A stretch of DNA of 64,000 nt, from NCBI GenBank assembly GCA_035551355.1, contig DASZNF010000060.1, positions 1 to 64,000 on the forward strand, given 5' to 3'. Under the pieces are notes generated by a model. The model was not told the DNA's origin, did no database searches, and saw only the letters and a program-made list of their open reading frames with translations. Of the stretch, positions 8,503 to 17,165 are shown piece by piece (the stretch's first letter is position 1; every line of letters begins with the position of its first letter). A program made the position numbers and the translations under genes. The DNA is from DATATV01 sp035551355. Lineage in GTDB: Bacteria > Actinomycetota > Actinomycetes > Mycobacteriales > Pseudonocardiaceae.

Positions 8503-10092
8503 ATGCGACCCTGGGAGCTGCCGCAACGTGTGGGTGCCCTGCTGCGGGCCGGGCTGATGGATCCGCTGCGGCCCGACGACGGGCTGCGCATGCTGCTCGC
8601 GGTGCGCACCCTGGGCCCGCTGGCCGGTCCGGCCCGGGTGATCGCCCGCCGTCGGCCGGACACGCCCGCGCTGGTCGACGAGCGCGGCACGCTGTCCTAC
8701 GGAGACCTGGACCGGCGCTCCAACGCCCTGGCCCGGGCCTGGGCCGGTGCCGGACTCGGCGCCGACGCGGTGATCGCGGTGCTGTGCCGGGACCACCGCG
8801 GGCTGATCGACTGTCTGCTCGCCGGAGCCAAGCTGGGCGCCCGGATGCTGTTGCTGAACACCGGCTTCGGCGCCAAGCAGCTGGCCGACGTGGCCGAGCG
8901 GGAGAACGTGTCCGCGCTGGTGCACGACGCGGAGTTCACCGAACTGCTGCGGTCGGTGGACGAGGAGATCCCGCGCTACCTCGGCTGGACCGACGAACCG
9001 GCGCAGCGCAGCCTGGACCGGCTGATCGAGGCGTCCGACGGCGCCGACCGGCCCGATCCGTCCTCGGCCGGTTCGCTGATCCTGCTCACCAGCGGCACCA
9101 CCGGCACGCCCAAGGGCGCGGCCCGGCAGGTGCGCTCGGTGTTCGGCGTGACCCACTTCGTGGAGCGGGTTCCCTGGCGGGCCAGGGAAGCCACGTTCAT
9201 CGGCACTCCCGTCTTCCACGCCACCGGGCTGTCCCACCTGATCCTGGCCTTCGCGCTCGGGTCGACCGTGGTGGTCGGCCGCCGGTTCGACCCGGAGCAG
9301 ACGCTGCGCATGGTGTGGGAGAACAGGTGCACCGGACTGGTGCTGGTGCCCACCATGTTGCGCCGGATCCTCGAACTGCCAAGGGAAACGCTGGATCACT
9401 ACGACACCTCGCGGTTGCGCATCATCCTCACCGCGGGCTCGGCGCTGACCCCGGACGTGTGCGAGCGCACCGCCGAGGCGTTCGGCGAGGTGCTCTACAA
9501 CCTTTACGGCTCAACCGAAGTCGCGGTCGCCACGGTGGCCACCCCGGCCGAGCTGCGGTCCGCGCCGGGCACCGTGGGCAAGCCGCCGCGGGGCTGCGTG
9601 GTGCGGCTGTTCGACGACAAGGACCGGCCGATCACCCGCACCGGCGTGTCCGGCCGGATCTTCGTGGGCAGCGAACTGGCCTTCGGCGGGTACAGCGGCG
9701 GCGGGGACGGGGACCGGCTGCGCGGCATGCTGGCAAGTGGGGATCTGGGCCACTTCGACACCGCCGGACGGCTGTTCGTGGACGGCCGGGACGACGACAT
9801 GATCGTGTCCGGCGGGGAAAACGTCTTCCCCGGTGAGATCGAGAATCTGTTGCTGGGCCGGGAAGATGTGCGCGACGCTGCGGTGGTCGGGGTGCCGGAC
9901 GAGGATTTCGGCCAGCGGCTCAAGGCGTTCGTGGTGCGCGGTGAGGACAGCACGCTGGACGAGGACACCGTGCGCGACTACGTGAAGGCGAACCTGGCCC
10001 GCTACAAGGTTCCGCGCGAGGTCGTGTTCCTGGATGAGTTGCCGCACAACCAGACCGGCAAGGTGCTGCGCAAGGAACTGATCGAAGGCTGA
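8503..10092 (+). CDS. Acyl-CoA synthetase (FadD-type AMP-dependent ligase)
   Basis: A ~529-residue ANL-superfamily enzyme that activates a fatty acid as acyl-AMP, then acyl-CoA. Motifs: LLTSGTTGTPKGAARQ (P-loop A3), GSTEVAVAT (A5), ASGDLGHFDTAGRLFVDGRDDDMIVSGGENVFPGEIE (A7-A8; Asp and Arg binding ribose) and NQTGKVLRKEL with the catalytic Lys (A10). The N-terminal helical region with LRPDDGLRMLLAVRTLGPLAGPA is typical of the mycobacterial FadD2/FadD12-like group. Start ATG 8503 (or the adjacent GTG 8500) has a weak GAAGATGGG site; an ATG at 8455 has none. It is divergent from the polymerase gene. Confidence 0.9.
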   Translation: MRPWELPQRVGALLRAGLMDPLRPDDGLRMLLAVRTLGPLAGPARVIARRRPDTPALVDERGTLSYGDLDRRSNALARAWAGAGLGADAVIAVLCRDHRGLIDCLLAGAKLGARMLLLNTGFGAKQLADVAERENVSALVHDAEFTELLRSVDEEIPRYLGWTDEPAQRSLDRLIEASDGADRPDPSSAGSLILLTSGTTGTPKGAARQVRSVFGVTHFVERVPWRAREATFIGTPVFHATGLSHLILAFALGSTVVVGRRFDPEQTLRMVWENRCTGLVLVPTMLRRILELPRETLDHYDTSRLRIILTAGSALTPDVCERTAEAFGEVLYNLYGSTEVAVATVATPAELRSAPGTVGKPPRGCVVRLFDDKDRPITRTGVSGRIFVGSELAFGGYSGGGDGDRLRGMLASGDLGHFDTAGRLFVDGRDDDMIVSGGENVFPGEIENLLLGREDVRDAAVVGVPDEDFGQRLKAFVVRGEDSTLDEDTVRDYVKANLARYKVPREVVFLDELPHNQTGKVLRKELIEG

Positions 10093-10098
10093 GCGCGG

Positions 10099-10959
10099 CT
10101 AACGGTCCTTGCGCACCACCGCGATCGGCCCGCGCACGTTGCGCAGCAACGCCTGGCTGACCGAACCGGAGAACAGCCCGGCGGCCACGCCCCGGCCGCG
10201 GGAACCGACGACCAGCAACCGGGAACTGCCCGCCCGGGCGGACAACACGTTCACCGGGTCACCGATCGGGTACTCGGCGTCGATGGTCACATGTGGATAA
10301 CGTTCGGCCAGCACGGCCAGGGATTCCGCCGCGCGCCAGCGGTGCTTCTCCTGCTCCTCCGGATCCCGGCTGACCGAGGGCGGCAGCACGTGCACCGCGC
10401 GCACCCCGACGCCGTGCCGGTCGGCCAGTTTGAAGGCGAAACCCATTGCGGCAGCGGAGATGTCGGTGCCGTCCACGCCGACCGAGATCGGCGCGTCCTC
10501 ACCGATCCGGGTCGGATGCTCCCGCACCGCGACCACCGGGCAGCGGCTGCGCACGGCCAGCGAACCGCACACCGAACCGAACACCAGCTCGGCGAACAGG
10601 CCCGACCCCTCGCTGCCCAGCACCACCATGGCCGCGCGTTCGGCCTGCCGGCACAGCACGCCGACGGGGCTGCCCGGTTCGATGTGCGTGATGATGTCCA
10701 CCGATGGCGCGATTCGCTGGACCGCGGTGACCGTGTCGTCCACCAGTTGCTGCGCGTCGACCTGCCGCACGCCCAGTTCCATTGCGGGCACGATGCCCGG
10801 ATCGATGACCGCGGCGGCATATCGATCGGTTTCGCAGTGCACCAGGGCCAGGGGCAGGCCGGACGCCTCCGCCTCCCGCGCGGCCCATTCGACGGCGAGG
10901 GCACTCTGCGTTCCCTCGTCCACACCGACGACGACCCGGTCCCGTCGCTGTGTGTCCAT
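10099..10959 (-). CDS. Universal stress protein, two tandem Usp domains
   Basis: A 286-residue cytoplasmic protein of two UspA domains (about 8-145 and 152-285). The ATP-binding loop G-2x-G-9x-G-S/T is present in the second domain as GSRGRGVAAGLFSGSVSQALL and in the first as LGSEGSGLFAELVFGSVCGSLA. Tandem Usp proteins in actinobacteria are often under dormancy/hypoxia control and bind ATP; the partner here is unknown. The ATG is preceded by GAGGTGA. The gene ends 6 bases from the convergent acyl-CoA synthetase stop. Confidence 0.93.
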   Translation of the reverse strand: MDTQRRDRVVVGVDEGTQSALAVEWAAREAEASGLPLALVHCETDRYAAAVIDPGIVPAMELGVRQVDAQQLVDDTVTAVQRIAPSVDIITHIEPGSPVGVLCRQAERAAMVVLGSEGSGLFAELVFGSVCGSLAVRSRCPVVAVREHPTRIGEDAPISVGVDGTDISAAAMGFAFKLADRHGVGVRAVHVLPPSVSRDPEEQEKHRWRAAESLAVLAERYPHVTIDAEYPIGDPVNVLSARAGSSRLLVVGSRGRGVAAGLFSGSVSQALLRNVRGPIAVVRKDR

Positions 10960-11207
10960 ATTTCACCTCATCGCCCTGGGTACCGTGGATTTCTTCCCGG
11001 TACGACAGCACGTGCAAACTCTGTTGTCTTCTACTGTGCCCTGTGAACGCCGACCGCACCACAATCGCAGGCGCTTCTGGCGGGTATTCGCCAGGGTGCC
11101 TCCGCGGTGGGCCGGAGTGTCGCCCATCGGAAGAGCGACTACCACCCTTTGGGTGAAGATTGATAGCTGGGAGTAACTTCGAGGTCCACTTCTTCGATGC
11201 CAGTGGC

Positions 11208-12059
11208 ATGAGTTCGCTGCGGCGCAGTGCTCTGGTACTGGGTGCCTCGGGGGAGCTCGGCGGCGATGTGGCTCGCCGGTTGCTCGGCCTCAGCAGCACC
11301 CTGCTGCTGCACGGACCCGACCGGGACGAGATCAAGGCACTGGCCGCCGAGCTGGACGCGCTGGACGAGGACTGCCGGGTGGTGCCGCTGGCCGCCGACT
11401 TCACCAGTCTGGCGCAGGCGCGCGGGCTCGTCGACCGCTGCCTGCAACTGGGCGGGGTGGGCACCCTGGTCAACGCGGTGGACCTGCTGCCGCCTCGGGT
11501 GCGCACCATCACCGAGGACGGCAACGAGGTGACCTGGCAGGTCAACTACCTGGCCCCGGCCATGGTGGCGCTGGAACTGCTGCCGTTGGTGCGCCGGCAC
11601 GCGGGCGGGCGGATCGTGCAGGTGGCGCGCGACCAGCACCGGGTGGGCACGGTGCGCGGCAACGACCCGGCCACTGGCCGGCGCTATCACCCGGCATGGG
11701 CCTACACCGAGTCGAAACTGGCGCTGATGATGCTCGGCCAGACCATCGCGGCGCGGCTGCGCGGTTCGGACGCGCGCAGCGTGGCCATGCAACCGGCCGG
11801 GGTGGAGGCGGGCGCGGCCCAGGCGCCGCTGTCCCGCGGCCTGATGGTGGACGCGGTGTTGTTCGCCTGCACCAGTTCCGGCGTGCCCAACGGGGCGTAC
11901 CTGCGCGGCAGGCGGGTGCATCCGTTGCCCCGGGCGGCGGCCGGGGCCGCGGCGCAGCAACGAATGTGGCGCACCACCTGCCGGTTGCTCGGCCTGGACC
12001 CGCGCACCGGACTGTCCGCGCGCACCGAGCCGGGCCTGGGCGACGTCAACTCCGGCTGA
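11208..12059 (+). CDS. SDR-family NAD(P)-dependent oxidoreductase
   Basis: A 283-residue Rossmann-fold protein. LVLGASGELGGDVARRLL near residue 9 is the TGxxxGxG dinucleotide loop and YTESKLALMML holds the YxxxK catalytic pair; NAVDLLPPR is the NAG-like element. The long C-terminal part with PAGVEAGAAQAPLSRG and a segment HPLPRAAAGAAAQQRMW is like retinol-dehydrogenase/oxidoreductase-type SDRs. No substrate can be named. ATG 11208 is chosen because the nucleotide-binding strand should start within ten residues; there is no clear ribosome site, and a TTG at 11160 is the alternative. Confidence 0.82.
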   Translation: MSSLRRSALVLGASGELGGDVARRLLGLSSTLLLHGPDRDEIKALAAELDALDEDCRVVPLAADFTSLAQARGLVDRCLQLGGVGTLVNAVDLLPPRVRTITEDGNEVTWQVNYLAPAMVALELLPLVRRHAGGRIVQVARDQHRVGTVRGNDPATGRRYHPAWAYTESKLALMMLGQTIAARLRGSDARSVAMQPAGVEAGAAQAPLSRGLMVDAVLFACTSSGVPNGAYLRGRRVHPLPRAAAGAAAQQRMWRTTCRLLGLDPRTGLSARTEPGLGDVNSG

Positions 12060-12086
12060 GCGGCGGAGAACGCGCAAAATACGGCT

Positions 12087-12117
12087 TTTGTGGCCTTTTT
12101 CTCGATCGTTTGTGGCC
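12087..12117. promoter_or_regulatory. Direct repeat TTTGTGGCC upstream of amt
   Basis: TTTGTGGCC occurs at 12087-12095 and 12109-12117, exactly 22 bp apart (two helical turns), in a relatively AT-rich stretch that continues to about 12180, between the SDR stop and the ammonium transporter. It could be a regulator site for the amt-PII pair. It does not match the GlnR box I know. Confidence 0.3.
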
Positions 12118-12281
12118 GCATTCACCGGTGGATATCTGGAATTAACCGCCGATAATCTGACCGCAACATTCCGCTCGGACACTACCAGAGCTTCGGACTT
12201 CAGCGTTGGCCAGAGCATTCGTGGTGAGCCGGGCGGGGCGGCCAGGCCGCCGATCCTCCCCGGCGGGGAGGAAGCGCAATC

Positions 12282-13694
12282 ATGTCACCGTATCCGAGTT
12301 GGTTGGTCCCCGGAGACAACTCCTGGCAGTTGGTCGCCGCCACCCTGGTCGGCCTGATGAGTTTGCCCGGCATCGCCGTGCTGTACGCGGGCATCGTGCA
12401 GAAGAAGTGGGCGGTGAACACCATGCTGATGGCGTTCACCGGATTTTCCCTCGTGCTGGTCGTGTGGGTGCTCTGGGTTTTCAAGATGGGCTTCGGGAAT
12501 GTGCTGAAACTCGGCCCGGGGATTCTCGCCGCGTTCGTCGGTCAACCGGGCACGTTGCTCGGCGACGCGACTCAGGGGCAGGCTGTCATTCCCAGCCTGA
12601 ACGGGCTGATGCCGCAGTTCCATTTCTCCACCACCACGCTGGCCTACTTCCAGTTCGTGTTCGCCGCGATCACTCCGTTGTTGTTCCTGGGCAGCGTGAT
12701 CGGCCGGATGAACTTCAAGGTGTGGCTGCTGTTCGTGCCGTTGTGGTCCTCGCTGGCCTACTCGGTCAACGCCTTCCTGTTGTGGGGCGGCGGTTGGTGG
12801 GCGGCGCGCGGCGCGCTGGACTACAGCGGCGGCTACGTGATCCACCTGGCCGCGGGCACCACCGGATTCGTTGCGGCAGCGGTGATCGGGCCCCGGCTGG
12901 CCCGGGACCGGGCCCGCGCGGTCCCCAACAACCTGCCCATGGCCGCGGTCGGCGCGGGCGTGTTGTGGTTGGGGTGGAACGGTTTCAACGGCGGCGACCC
13001 GTACTTCGCCGGGGCGGACGCCTCGACCGCGGTGCTCAACACCAACCTGGCCACCGCTGTCGCGTTGCTCACCTGGCTGCTGCTGGACCTGTTCGCCAGC
13101 CCGCAACGCAAGGCGACGTTCCTCGGCTCGGTGAACGGCATGATCACCGGCCTGGTCGCGATCACTCCGGCCGCCGGCTACGTCAACGGGCTCGGCGCGC
13201 TGTTGATCGGACTGATCGCCTCGACCGCGGTCTGGTTGTCCTGGAACAAACTCGGCCGGCTGAAGCTGTTCAAGAAGGTCGACGACACCCTCGGCGTGTT
13301 CCACACGCACGGGGTGGCCGGCCTGACCGGCGGCCTGCTGGTCGGTCTGCTCGCCGACCCGCACATCATCGTGTACCTGGGCAACGGATCCAGCAGCGGA
13401 CTCTCCGCGGCCGGCGCGTTCTACGGCCATCCCATCCAGTTGCTGTGGCAGGCGGGCGCGGCGGCCACGGTGATCGTGTGGGACGCCCTGATCACCTTCC
13501 TGATCCTGAAATTCCTCGGCCTGTTCATGAGTCTGCGCATGCCCGATCAGGTGCTGGAAACCGGAGACGTGGCCGCGCACGAGGAGGAGGCATACCCGGA
13601 CGAGGCACTGGTGCACGCGGCCACCACCCAGACCTCCCCGGTGGCCACCCCCGGACCGCAACGCGCCCCGGCCGAGCCTGCCAAGCCGGAATAG
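12282..13694 (+). CDS. amt: Ammonium transporter
   Basis: A 470-residue integral membrane ammonium channel with about eleven helices, normally a trimer. Signature segments: DYSGGYVIHLAAGTTGF with the first pore His (AmtB His168 equivalent), NLPMAAVGAGVLWLGWNGFNGG, and FHTHGVAGLTGGLLVG with the second pore His (His318 equivalent). The N-terminus SWQLVAATLVGLMSLPGIAVLYAGIV is the first pore helix, without a signal peptide. A ~55-residue hydrophilic Ala/Pro-rich cytoplasmic tail follows the last helix. ATG is preceded by GGGGAGGAAG. A PII gene lies 36 bases downstream, the classical amt-glnK pairing, although that PII is atypical. Confidence 0.95.
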   Translation: MSPYPSWLVPGDNSWQLVAATLVGLMSLPGIAVLYAGIVQKKWAVNTMLMAFTGFSLVLVVWVLWVFKMGFGNVLKLGPGILAAFVGQPGTLLGDATQGQAVIPSLNGLMPQFHFSTTTLAYFQFVFAAITPLLFLGSVIGRMNFKVWLLFVPLWSSLAYSVNAFLLWGGGWWAARGALDYSGGYVIHLAAGTTGFVAAAVIGPRLARDRARAVPNNLPMAAVGAGVLWLGWNGFNGGDPYFAGADASTAVLNTNLATAVALLTWLLLDLFASPQRKATFLGSVNGMITGLVAITPAAGYVNGLGALLIGLIASTAVWLSWNKLGRLKLFKKVDDTLGVFHTHGVAGLTGGLLVGLLADPHIIVYLGNGSSSGLSAAGAFYGHPIQLLWQAGAAATVIVWDALITFLILKFLGLFMSLRMPDQVLETGDVAAHEEEAYPDEALVHAATTQTSPVATPGPQRAPAEPAKPE

Positions 13695-13730
13695 CGGAGA
13701 AAACGCGACGGACAATGGAAAGGGGGGCCG

Positions 13731-14069
13731 GTGAAACTGATCACCGCGGTGATCCGGCCGGCAACGTTCGACTCGCTGAAGGAGGCGTTGGCGTTGTTCG
13801 GAGTCCGCGGGATGACGGTCGGGTCGGTGTACCACACCGAGCACCAGCCCGGCCACGTGGAGATCTACCGCGGCCAGCGGTTCGTCAGCGATATGACGCC
13901 GAGCCTGCGGATCGATCTGCTCGCGCCCGAGGGCGAGGTGGCCGATCTGCTGCGGGTGATCGGCAAACTGGTGGACAACACCGATGACGCGGCCGAGCGG
14001 GTCTGGCTCACCGAGGTCAACCTCGTGGTCCGGGTGCGCACCGGCGAGCGCGGCATCGACGCGCTCTAA
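13731..14069 (+). CDS. Divergent P-II family protein (GlnK-like), paired with amt
   Basis: A 112-residue PII protein that aligns with E. coli GlnB/GlnK without gaps. Conserved: MKLITAVIRP start, GMTV at 27-30, HVEIYRG with Tyr46 and Arg47 (the residue that plugs AmtB), Asp54, and RVRTGERG with Arg101/Arg103. Changed: residue 51 is Phe instead of the nucleotidylated Tyr, residue 58 is Ser instead of Lys (2-oxoglutarate site), and the B-loop at 82-90 (normally TGKIGDGKI) reads DNTDDAAER, so glycines and Lys90 are gone. It should still dock on Amt but may not be modified or bind ATP/2-oxoglutarate normally. GTG start follows AAGGGGGG. Its stop overlaps the convergent aminotransferase stop by 4 nt. 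Confidence 0.9.
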   Translation: MKLITAVIRPATFDSLKEALALFGVRGMTVGSVYHTEHQPGHVEIYRGQRFVSDMTPSLRIDLLAPEGEVADLLRVIGKLVDNTDDAAERVWLTEVNLVVRVRTGERGIDAL

Positions 14070-15283
14070 TCCGCGGACAGCGCGGCCAGGCCGGAGCGCA
14101 ACTGGTCGAGCGCGGCGCGAATCCAGGGCAGGGCAACGGGATTCGCGTCGCGCAGCGCCGCCCAGCGCTGTTCGGCGGTGCTGCCGTAGAGCAGACTGGT
14201 GGCGGCGCGGAAGCGCAGCGCGGCCGGGTCGTCGCCGAACTCCGCCCCGGCCAGCACGCCGATTCCATGCCGGGTCAACAGGTTCTCCGCCAGTTCGGCG
14301 CCGGTGCGGAATTTCGGCCGCAGCACGGCGAAATCCGGGTACAGGTAGAACGCGGCCTGCGGCGGCGGACACTGCGCGCCCGCGGCCACGAACACCTGAT
14401 GCACCGCGCGTGCCACGGCCGTGTGCAGCCGACGGCTCTTGGCCACGTGCTCGACGATCTCCGGCGGTTCGGCCAGCGCGTAGGCGGCGACCGCCTGCAT
14501 CGGTGCGGCCAGCCCGGACCAGACCTCGCTGGCGATGCCCACGAGGTCATCGGAAAGCCCGGTCAGCGGCCCGTTTCCGGGCAGCCGGGCGAAGCCGATC
14601 CGGTACCCGCCGAGGGCCAGGTTCTTGGACAGCCCGCCGGTCACCACGGTGCGCTCCGGGGCGATCTCCGCCGGGCTGAGCACGGTTTCCGTGGTCAGGT
14701 CGCGGTAGATCTCGTCGGAGATGATGGCCAGGTCGTGTTCGCGGGCGATCCGGCACACCTCGGTGACCAACTCGAGCGAGGCGACCCGGCCGGTCGGGTT
14801 GTCCGGCAGGGTAAGCACCAGCACGCCGGGCCGCTCGGCCGTGGCCAGAGCGGCGGAAAGCCTTGCCGGATCAGGGATTCCGCCACTGCCCGGCGGCACC
14901 GGCACGCCGATGACCGATTTGCCGACCAGCGCGGCCTGCGCCGCGTAGCTGACCCAGCTCGGTTGCGGCAACACCACATCGCCGGGCAGCGCGGCCAGCA
15001 GCGCGAACAGCAGCGCCTTGCTGCCCGGCGCGAAGATCACCTGGTCGGCGTCGGTGGGCAGACCACGGCGGCCGAGGTAACCCGCGGCCGCGGCCCGGGC
15101 GTCCGGCTCGCCGAGCACCGGCGGGTAGGCGTTGGCCCCGGCCGTGTCGGCCAGCACCGCGGCCAGTTGGGGCAGCACCGGCAGCCCGGCCTCGCCGAAA
15201 CCCAGGTGCAGCACGGATTCCCCGGCCGCCCGGCGGGCCTGGATCTGTTCGTTGATGGCCAGGGTCGCCGAGTGTCGTGCCAT
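14066..15283 (-). CDS. Pyridoxal-phosphate aminotransferase, class I/II
   Basis: A 405-residue fold-type I PLP enzyme. Markers: ANAYPPVLGEPDARAA (substrate loop), FAPGSKALLFALLAAL (PLP phosphate), LPDNPTGRVAS (Asn contacting PLP), IISDEIYRD (Asp and Tyr on the ring) and GGLSKNLALGGYRIGF with the Schiff-base Lys. Substrate is not evident. The ATG at 15283 has a perfect AGGAGG nine bases upstream; a GTG immediately abutting that site is rejected. Divergently transcribed from a MurR/RpiR regulator through a 75-bp intergenic region with repeated sites, so it is probably that regulator's target. Confidence 0.92.
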   Translation of the reverse strand: MARHSATLAINEQIQARRAAGESVLHLGFGEAGLPVLPQLAAVLADTAGANAYPPVLGEPDARAAAAGYLGRRGLPTDADQVIFAPGSKALLFALLAALPGDVVLPQPSWVSYAAQAALVGKSVIGVPVPPGSGGIPDPARLSAALATAERPGVLVLTLPDNPTGRVASLELVTEVCRIAREHDLAIISDEIYRDLTTETVLSPAEIAPERTVVTGGLSKNLALGGYRIGFARLPGNGPLTGLSDDLVGIASEVWSGLAAPMQAVAAYALAEPPEIVEHVAKSRRLHTAVARAVHQVFVAAGAQCPPPQAAFYLYPDFAVLRPKFRTGAELAENLLTRHGIGVLAGAEFGDDPAALRFRAATSLLYGSTAEQRWAALRDANPVALPWIRAALDQLRSGLAALSAD

Positions 15284-15306
15284 GGTCGGCCGCACCTCCT
15301 GCTAGA

Positions 15307-15349
15307 TTGAGTTGCGTCGCCAAGCTAGCACGCAATTTGAGTTGCATCG
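15307..15349. promoter_or_regulatory. Paired direct repeats between aminotransferase and RpiR-type regulator
   Basis: TTGAGTTGCGTCG at 15307-15319 and TTGAGTTGCATCG at 15337-15349 are 13-bp copies with one mismatch, spaced exactly 30 bp (about three helical turns). The second copy lies in a GCAA-n6-TTGC dyad. The pair sits in the middle of the divergent intergenic region, as expected for an operator of the adjacent MurR/RpiR protein. The function is inferred from position and repetition. Confidence 0.55.
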
Positions 15350-15358
15350 GGAGAGCGG

Positions 15359-16222
15359 GTGCCCCCACAGGACTATCCGCAGCTGCGGGCCGAGTTGCAG
15401 GCCCGGCTGCCCGGCCTGGCCGTCGGCCAGCGGCGCATCGCACACCTCCTGCTGGCCGAGCCGGAGGCCACCGCGCTGCGCAGCATCGGCGAGACCGCGC
15501 GGGCCGCCCAGGTGCACGAGTCCTCGGTGGTGCGCTTCGCCACCGGGCTGGGTCTGTCCGGCTATCCGGCGCTGGTGCGGCTGTGCCGGGAGCAGCTGGC
15601 CGGCCAGGCGCAGTTGGTGCGCCGCTTCGAACAGGCGGCCGAGGTGGGGGAGTCCGACCTGCTGGCCGCGGTGGCCCAACACGACCAGGCCAACCTGGTG
15701 CGCAGCCTGGCCGGGATCGACCGGGCCGCCTGGGAACGCGCCGTCGAACTTCTCGCCGAGGCGCCCCGGGTGCATATTCTGGGGCTGCGCAAGTGTTTCA
15801 CCGTCGGGTACCTGCTGGCCTACCTGCTGCGCATGGTGCGCGACCGGGTCGAGGAGGCCGGTTCGCCGGCTGGGCTGCTGGTCGACCGGCTGCGCGACCT
15901 GGCCGAGGGCGAGGTGTTCCTCGCGGTGTCCATCCACCGGTACACCGCGGTCACGGTGCACGCGCTGGCCAAGGCCAAACGGGCCGGCCTGCACACCATC
16001 GCGATCACCGACGACCCGGGGTCCCCGCTGGTGCCGCACGCCGATGTGGTGCTCTACCTGGCCGCCGACGGGGTGACGGTGTTCCGCTCACTGACGGCAT
16101 TCGTGTCCGTGGCACAGGGCCTGGCCAACGCCGTGGCGCTGCGCTCGGGCGCACGCAGCCGCGAACAACTTCGCCGGGACGAGGAACTCCTGGCCGATTT
16201 CGACGTGTATTTTCCCGATTAA
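15359..16222 (+). CDS. MurR/RpiR family transcriptional regulator
   Basis: A 287-residue repressor/activator with an N-terminal HTH_6 domain (about residues 5-80; RIAHLLLAEPEATALRSIGETARAAQVHESSVVRFATGLGLSGYPALV) and a C-terminal SIS sugar-isomerase-like domain (about 125-265; VHILGLRKCFTVGYLLAYLL, then AVSIHRYTAVTVHALAKAKRAGLHTIAITDD). In this family the SIS domain binds a phosphorylated sugar or amino sugar effector. GTG start with GGGAGAG upstream. Divergent from the aminotransferase, suggesting control of that gene. Its stop overlaps the convergent SDR stop by 4 nt. Confidence 0.92.
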   Translation: MPPQDYPQLRAELQARLPGLAVGQRRIAHLLLAEPEATALRSIGETARAAQVHESSVVRFATGLGLSGYPALVRLCREQLAGQAQLVRRFEQAAEVGESDLLAAVAQHDQANLVRSLAGIDRAAWERAVELLAEAPRVHILGLRKCFTVGYLLAYLLRMVRDRVEEAGSPAGLLVDRLRDLAEGEVFLAVSIHRYTAVTVHALAKAKRAGLHTIAITDDPGSPLVPHADVVLYLAADGVTVFRSLTAFVSVAQGLANAVALRSGARSREQLRRDEELLADFDVYFPD

Positions 16223-16959
16223 CCGGGTAAGACGCGACTGTTCTGCCGGGCCAGGACGATATTCGGCGCGACCAGATTCCCGGACAACTGGGTCAACGCC
16301 ACCACGACATCGGCGACATCGGCCGAGATCACCATTTCCTCGGTGGTCACATGACCCTCTTGCCACATGGTCATTTCGTTGTCCAGCTCACCGGGGGAGA
16401 TAGTGGTCGCGGTCACGCCGTTGTCCGCCTCGTCGTGATTCAACTTCTCGCACAGGGAAACCAATGCGTCCTTGTGCGCCCGGCCGGACTCCGGTCCGGG
16501 AGCCACCGCGATGACCCGTGCGCCCCGCCCCGGATTGCGCCCTGCGGCCCGGCGCAGCATCGGCAGGCACGCGCCGACCAGCAGAAAAGCCGAACGTACG
16601 CCTACGGTGAACCGGATGTCAGCGTCCCAAGTGGACAGATCGGCGGTGCGGGACATGTTGCCCATGCCCGCCGCCAGCACCAGCACGTCCAGTTCGCCGT
16701 ACTGATACTTGTGCGACTGCACGAGTCGATGCACATCCTTTTGCACGGCCAGGTTCACCGCTTCCGAATGCACGTGCACGGAACGCAAGCGGGCAAGGCG
16801 TTCCACGGAGTCGGCCAGCGTCGCTTCATGCCGGGCTGACACGGTGAGCTGGTAGCCCTCCGTGGCCAGGCGTTCTGCGACTTCGGCTCCGATGCCCCGA
16901 GATGCGCCGGTGACCAGCGCGTACCGGGCATCCTCGGTGTGCTCGTACTGGAGCGACAT
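16219..16959 (-). CDS. SDR-like protein lacking the catalytic Ser and Tyr
   Basis: A 246-residue Rossmann-fold protein. The coenzyme loop is intact (LVTGASRGIGAEVAERL near residue 15), followed by LDVLVLAAGMGN. At the catalytic site, where SDRs read S...YxASK, this protein reads VAPGPESGRAHKDALVSL: the active-site Ser and Tyr are missing and only the Lys remains, with several residues deleted. ISPGELDNEM is the usual xPG-T element. It may bind NAD(P) without turning over a substrate, or use other residues. Start ATG 16959 is the only Met just before the fold. It is divergent from a normal SDR gene. Confidence 0.8.
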   Translation of the reverse strand: MSLQYEHTEDARYALVTGASRGIGAEVAERLATEGYQLTVSARHEATLADSVERLARLRSVHVHSEAVNLAVQKDVHRLVQSHKYQYGELDVLVLAAGMGNMSRTADLSTWDADIRFTVGVRSAFLLVGACLPMLRRAAGRNPGRGARVIAVAPGPESGRAHKDALVSLCEKLNHDEADNGVTATTISPGELDNEMTMWQEGHVTTEEMVISADVADVVVALTQLSGNLVAPNIVLARQNSRVLPG

Positions 16960-17165
16960 GGCGAAAACGCTCTTTCGAAAGGTGAGGCCGAATGGCCGAT
17001 CGGCCAGCGGCGTCAGGTTATGATCAACTGCCTCGGGCGTCAAGCTACGAACGCAGGGAATGCGAAACCTGAGGTAAAACCCTCGCGGATCCAACCCGAT
17101 CACCGTTCCGCTCAGTGAGAACGCACGCGAGACGCGGACGGGTTGTGACTGTCACCATCGTCGCC

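Noticed and set aside
12200..14372. Large minus-strand frame over amt and the PII gene
   Set aside because: Antisense artefact; amt and PII are unambiguous on the plus strand.
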